NCBI GenBank assembly: GCA_022842925.1
Contig: JALHOQ010000004.1
Span: 1 to 47,372 of the forward strand
Reading direction: 5' to 3'
Length of the DNA stretch: 47,372 bases
Source of the DNA: Bdellovibrionales bacterium
GTDB lineage: Bacteria > Bdellovibrionota > Bdellovibrionia > Bdellovibrionales > UBA1609
In this document: piece after piece, positions 43,071 through 47,372 of the stretch
How positions within the stretch are numbered: the first letter of the stretch is position 1
Layout: every line of letters starts with the position of its first letter
Notes under the pieces: generated by a model
Database searches by the model: none
The model's input: only the letters and a program-made list of their open reading frames with translations
Told to the model about the DNA's origin: nothing
Program-made: the position numbers and the translations under genes

Positions 43071-43643
43071 CTATACGGCAATAACTTCAATAATTTCTGG
43101 AATTGCAGCCTTTAGGCGGGTTTCGATGCCTTCCTTCAATGTCATAACTGAACTGGGGCAGCCGGCACAGGCGCCGTGCATGCTGAGGTAAACACGGCCA
43201 TCCTCGTAGCTTGAGAAGTTAATATCACCACCGTCCATCGCGACGGCCGGTTTGATTTCTTCCACTAATATTTTCTTTATTAGCTGCACCACCGGCGGAT
43301 CGTTCGGGTCTGCCTCGCTGGTCGTTGAATTGGAATCAGTCGGACTGGCGGGAAGCAGGACCGGGAGCTTGCTGGCGATATGTTCCTTAATCAGGTCGGA
43401 AAGTGGGTCGGCGAGAATCTCCCACTCAACCCAATTTTGTTTAGTAACGGTAACGAAATCTGGACCGATAAATACGCCCGCCGCCCACGGAAAACCCAGA
43501 ATCTTCTGCGCTAGAGGACTGCGGGTGGCCTTGTCGTCGGCCTTGAAGGTCACATTTTCACTGGCAATAATCCGGTCGATCGTAAATTTAAGCGAGTCCG
43601 GATTGGGCGTGGCTTGGTAAAACACTTGAACATCTGTGATCAT
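43071..43643 (-). CDS. nfu: Nfu-type iron-sulfur cluster carrier
   Basis: The 190-residue protein has two domains. Residues 1-90 match the Nfu N-terminal domain (ATPNPDSLKFTIDRI, then SPLAQKILGFPWAAGVFIGPDFVTVTK and WEIL). Residues about 115-190 form the NifU-like domain, with ILVEEIKPAVAMDGGDI and the cluster-binding CAGC (Cys159, Cys162) in GACAGCPSS. The layout is that of mitochondrial NFU1 rather than E. coli NfuA. Such proteins carry [4Fe-4S] clusters to target enzymes. It lies 3 bases after the MFS gene and is probably co-transcribed with it. HemN in this window would be one client of cluster supply; the HemH cluster is of a different type. Confidence 0.92.
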   Translation of the reverse strand: MITDVQVFYQATPNPDSLKFTIDRIIASENVTFKADDKATRSPLAQKILGFPWAAGVFIGPDFVTVTKQNWVEWEILADPLSDLIKEHIASKLPVLLPASPTDSNSTTSEADPNDPPVVQLIKKILVEEIKPAVAMDGGDINFSSYEDGRVYLSMHGACAGCPSSVMTLKEGIETRLKAAIPEIIEVIAV

Positions 43644-43646
43644 GCT

Positions 43647-44879
43647 TCAAGGGTTTAGCCGCTTTTCCTTAGCCTGTCTATGGTGAGCGATTCCCAAAAC
43701 CGCCGAGAAGAAGCCGAAAATCAGCCCGCACAGCCAGATGGTGAGAGGGGGACCCGTATAGTCGGCCAAATGCCCCCAGGGAAAGCTCATCAGTGGGCCT
43801 ATCGACGAAAAATTCATTCCGATCACCGAGCTCATACGGCCGCGGAATTTTTCTTCGACCTGCAAGTGCATGGATACGGTTAAAGAGGCGAACGTTAGGT
43901 AAAGCCCAAAGCCCGTCAGCGACATGGCGAAGACTGTCCAATCGAGACGAGGGAGCAACGGAATCACCATTAACATCACAAAAACCAAAGGGACTCCGAA
44001 CCACAGGGCGCGGATCGGCATTTTAGGTTGCAAGACCGCGAATGTGAGGGCGCCGGCCATGGAGCCGAGGGCAGGGAACGTAAAGGCCATCCCATACTCT
44101 TGCGAACTTAGATTGAATTTTTGGTAGATGTAGATCCGAAAAACCGCCACCATCAGGGGGTAAACACAGCAGATGGTGAGCACCAGCTGGGCCACTCGGT
44201 AGCGCAGGGACCGGTTACGGTAAATGTACCGTATCCCCTCTTTTAACCCCTGAAATGAACTCTGCTTCACCACGTCCCGCGGCACCTCCCGGATCTTGGC
44301 CCGCATCAACACGAAGACGATGAGAAGATAGGTCACGCCGTCGAAGAGAAACACGAGCGAAGGGCCGTGGAGCGACATCAACCAAGCGGCGACGATGGGA
44401 CCGAGCATGCGCGAGGCGTGAAAATTGGTGGAGTTGAGCGCGATGGCCTGTTGAAAATCCGTGCGCGGGACCATGCGAATGACCACGGCCTGAAAGGCGG
44501 GGGAATCAAAGGCTGTGACAAAACCTTCGACCACGGCGAACAGCAACAGGTGCCAAACTTCCAATTGTGAAAATTCAGTCACCAGAGCCAGCCCGACGGA
44601 GGCCAGTGCCATAATCGACTTCGTCCACTGCATGAGTCGGCGCACGTCGACTCGGTCGACCAACACGCCCGCCTGAAGAATCAGAAACAAGCAGGGGACG
44701 GCCACGGCCATATTCAGATTGCCGAGTGCGCCGCTGGAGCCCGTGGCTTCGGCTATGATCCACGAGCGGGCCAAGTCGTGCGACCAAGTGCCGATCAGGG
44801 ACAAAGTTTGGGCTATGAAAAATCCGCGGTAACTCGCGTTGCGAAACGGCGACAAGCGGGCTTTGAGCAGTTCGCGCAT
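43647..44879 (-). CDS. MFS transporter, EntS-like exporter family
   Basis: The start is put at ATG 44879; the longer frame to 44957 adds a non-family N-terminus. The 410-residue protein has the hydrophobic pattern of a 12-helix MFS carrier. The beginning FRNASYRGFFIAQTLSLIGTWSHDLARSWII, with GALGNLNMAVAVPCLFLILQAGVLVDRVDVRR, matches the MFS_3 group, which includes the enterobactin exporter EntS. The charged loop RVDVRRLMQW corresponds to the conserved loop between helices 2 and 3. The substrate cannot be read. No clear ribosome site precedes the ATG. It is divergent from the aldolase gene, 96 bases away. Confidence 0.85.
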   Translation of the reverse strand: MRELLKARLSPFRNASYRGFFIAQTLSLIGTWSHDLARSWIIAEATGSSGALGNLNMAVAVPCLFLILQAGVLVDRVDVRRLMQWTKSIMALASVGLALVTEFSQLEVWHLLLFAVVEGFVTAFDSPAFQAVVIRMVPRTDFQQAIALNSTNFHASRMLGPIVAAWLMSLHGPSLVFLFDGVTYLLIVFVLMRAKIREVPRDVVKQSSFQGLKEGIRYIYRNRSLRYRVAQLVLTICCVYPLMVAVFRIYIYQKFNLSSQEYGMAFTFPALGSMAGALTFAVLQPKMPIRALWFGVPLVFVMLMVIPLLPRLDWTVFAMSLTGFGLYLTFASLTVSMHLQVEEKFRGRMSSVIGMNFSSIGPLMSFPWGHLADYTGPPLTIWLCGLIFGFFSAVLGIAHHRQAKEKRLNP

Positions 44880-44975
44880 GACGTGTGCGGAAGTATAATC
44901 GCTTGATTTCGGATGTGTGACTGAATACTTTCGAGCCCTTCGTTTTGTAAGCAGCACAACTGAGGAGCGGTTAAA

Positions 44976-45899
44976 ATGACGCCAAGAGTTAGAGAAGTTT
45001 TAAGCTGGTATGGAGCCGACAACCCGGGAACCTTAACCAGTCTCGCCCGGATCATGAACCACGGCACCTTGGCCGGAACTGGCAAGTTTGTCATCCTCCC
45101 GGTTGACCAGGGCTTTGAGCATGGCCCCGCTCGCAGCTTCGCCATGAATCCAGACGCCTACGACCCCTCTTATCACTACGGTTTGGCGATCGAATCCGGT
45201 TGCAATGCCTATGCAGCCCCGCTCGGATTTATCGAGGCCTGCGCGCGCGAATTCGCCGGCGAGATTCCTCTGATTTTAAAGGTGAACAACTCGGACAATC
45301 TCTATAAGCCGAAGGGCGGCTTCGTATCGGCCATGACCTCGAACATCGACGATGCTCTTCGTCTCGGCTGCAGCGGCATCGGTTTTACGATTTATCCCGG
45401 GTCGAGCGAGCGCAAGCAGCAATATGAAGAGATTCAGAAGTGCGCATCGGACGCCAAAAAAGCCGGTCTCGCTGTGGTGATTTGGGCCTACGCCCGCGGC
45501 GAAGGCTTGTCGAAAGAGGGCGAAACCGCGATTGACGTGATTGCCTACTGTGCGCAAATCGCGGCCCAACTCGGCGCTCATATTATTAAAGTAAAGCCAC
45601 CCACCGCGCATATCGAACAGTCCGAGGCGGCCAAGGTTTATAAAGAGCAGGGAATTAAAATCGATAAGCTCAGCGATCGTATTCGTCATGTGGTGGAGTC
45701 GGCTTTCAATGGTCGCCGTATCGTGATTTTCAGTGGCGGCGAAGCCAAAGGAACCGAAGCGATCATGCAAGAAGTGAAAGAGATCGCCCTCGGTGGAGGC
45801 TTCGGCAGCATTATGGGTCGCAATGCCTTTCAGCGGCCGCGCAAAGAGTCCATCGAACTCTTAAAGCAGGTCATGACTGCCTTTCGAGGTCACCAGTAA
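44976..45899 (+). CDS. fbaB: Class I fructose-bisphosphate aldolase (DhnA/FbaB type)
   Basis: The enzyme interconverts fructose-1,6-bisphosphate and two triose phosphates through a Schiff base. The 307-residue product contains GKFVILPVDQGFEHGPARSF and GCNAYAAPLGFIEA, close to E. coli FbaB. Later come AMTSNIDDALRLGCSGIGFTIYPGS and AHIIKVKPPT, where Lys205 or Lys207 is the Schiff-base lysine. IVIFSGGEAKG and GGGFGSIMGRNAFQR form the phosphate-binding region. GAGGAG lies just before the ATG. Only one base separates its stop from the lysS start, so the two are co-transcribed. Confidence 0.94.
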   Translation: MTPRVREVLSWYGADNPGTLTSLARIMNHGTLAGTGKFVILPVDQGFEHGPARSFAMNPDAYDPSYHYGLAIESGCNAYAAPLGFIEACAREFAGEIPLILKVNNSDNLYKPKGGFVSAMTSNIDDALRLGCSGIGFTIYPGSSERKQQYEEIQKCASDAKKAGLAVVIWAYARGEGLSKEGETAIDVIAYCAQIAAQLGAHIIKVKPPTAHIEQSEAAKVYKEQGIKIDKLSDRIRHVVESAFNGRRIVIFSGGEAKGTEAIMQEVKEIALGGGFGSIMGRNAFQRPRKESIELLKQVMTAFRGHQ

Positions 45900-45900
45900 C

Positions 45901-47370
45901 TTGGAAACACGAGAAAATCCGCTGCGTGCGGAGAAAAAGAAGAAACTAGCCGAACTGCGAGAGATGGGACTGAATCCCTTTCCCCATAATTTTAAGCCCA
46001 ACACCAAAGTGGCCGATGTGATCGCTACGCATTCCGAAATCGAATCGGGGCAGCAGATTAACGGCGATGTGGTAATGGCCGGCCGCTTGATGACCAAGCG
46101 GGATATGGGCAAGGCCGCGTTTTTCAATTTTCAAGATCAGACCGGCACCTTACAGGCTTATATACGGGTTGAGGAACTCAACGACGACGACAAAAAGTTT
46201 TTTCAACAAGTCGATTTGGGCGACTGGGTGGGAATCACCGGATTCATCTTTAAGACCAAAAAGGGTGAGCTGTCGATTCACTGTCGGGGCTTTCAAATTA
46301 TTTGCAAAACCATCGAACCGCTGCCGGAGAAGTTTCACGGCCTAGCCGATGTGGAAATCAAATACCGGCACCGGCATCTGGACCTCATCTCCGATGAAGA
46401 GTCGCGCAAAGTCTTTATGATGCGCTCCCAGGTGATTCGCGAGGTACGGCGGTATTTGGATGACGCTGGTTTTTTAGAGGTGGAAACACCGACGCTCCAG
46501 CCGATTTACGGCGGCGCTGCGGCCTATCCGTTTTCGACCCACCACCGCGCGCTCGATATGAAACTCTTCTTGAAGATTTCACCTGAACTCTATCTTAAAC
46601 GCCTGATCGTGGGCGGTTTTGAGAAGGTCTACGAGATCGGGAAGAACTTTCGCAACGAGGGTATCGATCGCTCGCACAATCCTGAATTCACTATGCTCGA
46701 GTACTACGAGGCCTATACGGATTACTTCGACCAGATGAAGCGCTTCGAAGACCTCGTAAGCGGGGTGGTGAAAGCGGTACGCGGAACAACTCAGATCAGC
46801 TTTCAGGGTAAAGAGATGGATTTCACCACTCCTTGGCGTCGCCTCAGCGTTCTTGACGGAATTAAAGAATTCGGCGGTTTCGACCCCAGCCAGATGAGTG
46901 AAGCCGAACTCTTCGCCAAAGTTAAAGAATTGGGTTCGGATATGAAAAAGCCGGGCTCGCGCGGGGAACTGTGGATGGAAGCCTTCGACCTGGTGGTCGA
47001 GAAGAACATCTGGCACCCGACGTTCATCGTCGATTTTCCGGCGGAGATCTCGCCTTTGACCAAAGCTCATCGCTCGATTGCCGGCTTGGTGGAGCGGTTC
47101 GAACCCATTTGCGCCGGAATGGAAATCGGCAATTCCTACACGGAACTCAATGACCCTGAAGATCAACGTCGCCGCCTTGAAGAGCAGGAAGCTTCGCGCG
47201 TGATCGACGAAGAGGCTCAGCCCATGGATGAAGATTTCCTCCACGCCATCGAAACCGGAATGCCCCCCACGGGCGGCGTCGGGATCGGCATTGACCGACT
47301 GGTCATGCTGGTCACGGATCGCACCTCGATTCGCGATATTATTTTCTTCCCGACGATGAGGTTTAAATGA
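45901..47370 (+). CDS. lysS: Lysyl-tRNA synthetase (class II)
   Basis: LysS charges tRNA-Lys. The 489-residue frame starts with TTG at 45901, one base after the aldolase stop, and is complete at 47370. The N-terminal OB-fold domain has VVMAGRLMTKRDMGKAAFFNFQDQTG. The catalytic core shows motif 1 in FLEVETPTLQPIYGGAAAYPF, motif 2 in YEIGKNFRNEGIDRSHNPEFTMLEYYEAY, and motif 3 in GIGIDRLVMLVTD. These identify class II LysRS without doubt. A rare TTG start coupled to the aldolase stop may lower expression or depend on reinitiation. No terminator is visible before the window ends. Confidence 0.97.
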   Translation: METRENPLRAEKKKKLAELREMGLNPFPHNFKPNTKVADVIATHSEIESGQQINGDVVMAGRLMTKRDMGKAAFFNFQDQTGTLQAYIRVEELNDDDKKFFQQVDLGDWVGITGFIFKTKKGELSIHCRGFQIICKTIEPLPEKFHGLADVEIKYRHRHLDLISDEESRKVFMMRSQVIREVRRYLDDAGFLEVETPTLQPIYGGAAAYPFSTHHRALDMKLFLKISPELYLKRLIVGGFEKVYEIGKNFRNEGIDRSHNPEFTMLEYYEAYTDYFDQMKRFEDLVSGVVKAVRGTTQISFQGKEMDFTTPWRRLSVLDGIKEFGGFDPSQMSEAELFAKVKELGSDMKKPGSRGELWMEAFDLVVEKNIWHPTFIVDFPAEISPLTKAHRSIAGLVERFEPICAGMEIGNSYTELNDPEDQRRRLEEQEASRVIDEEAQPMDEDFLHAIETGMPPTGGVGIGIDRLVMLVTDRTSIRDIIFFPTMRFK

Positions 47371-47372
47371 AT

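Noticed and set aside
46579..47244. 221-residue minus-strand frame opposite lysS
   Set aside because: Shadow of the lysyl-tRNA synthetase catalytic core.

Overview
The window looks like chromosome of a Bdellovibrionota-type (Bdellovibrio-like) bacterium. The reasons are the mix of secreted lipoproteins and peptidases, a Leptospira/Bdellovibrio-style heme operon, a ferrochelatase with an internal four-cysteine segment, and the joining of queuosine genes with yajC-secDF. Base composition is fairly G+C rich, except in a few accessory spots (about 1-520 and 40300-41000). The taxonomic call is inference, because no rRNA is present. There is no integrase, transposase, CRISPR array or replication origin.

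Layout. 1-2370: the start of a trypsin-like secreted protease (minus strand, cut by the window edge), divergent from a Cys-rich/Gly-rich secreted protein. 2563-3773: a small His/Met-rich periplasmic protein and a DUF1571-like secreted protein, both minus strand. 3842-13639: a tight heme-biosynthesis operon, hemA-hemCD-hemL-[sensor kinase-response regulator]-hemE-hemN-hemG-hemH, with almost every junction overlapping. Immediately upstream lies a perfect TGACA-N6-TGACA tandem repeat, the motif I remember for the Leptospira heme regulator HemR. 13670-15336: a hot-dog thioesterase, a small secreted protein and a 2-oxoglutarate-oxygenase-like protein. 15473-20032: a single gene for an unrecognised 1519-residue membrane protein. 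20462-27326: a GT-C-like membrane protein, a DUF2799 lipoprotein, tRNA-Leu(GAG), a beta-propeller lipoprotein, a barrel-like protein and further lipoproteins. 27328-31964: three peptidase genes (HExxH zincin, prolyl oligopeptidase, S41). 32204-38927: a co-directional block with a 40-residue membrane ORF, queA, tgt, yajC, secD, secF, a small basic ORF, queC and a DUF366 gene. 38957-40195: a secreted HExxH metalloprotease. 40196-42117: a disturbed islet with a 29-bp perfect inverted repeat, an A+T-rich orphan gene, and a junction where a beta-lactamase-like gene without a start meets the tail of a Gly-rich protein. 42123-44879 (minus): a STAS/zinc-ribbon protein, a secreted protein, Nfu and an MFS exporter. 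44976-47370: class I fructose-bisphosphate aldolase and lysyl-tRNA synthetase.

How it fits together. The hem operon runs from glutamyl-tRNA (HemA, HemL) through HemC/HemD, HemE, HemN and HemG to heme (HemH); only hemB is not here. The embedded two-component system and the hem-box-like operator suggest the operon regulates itself through a HemKR-like circuit. QueA, TGT and QueC act in queuosine tRNA modification, in one transcription unit with the Sec accessory proteins YajC, SecD and SecF.
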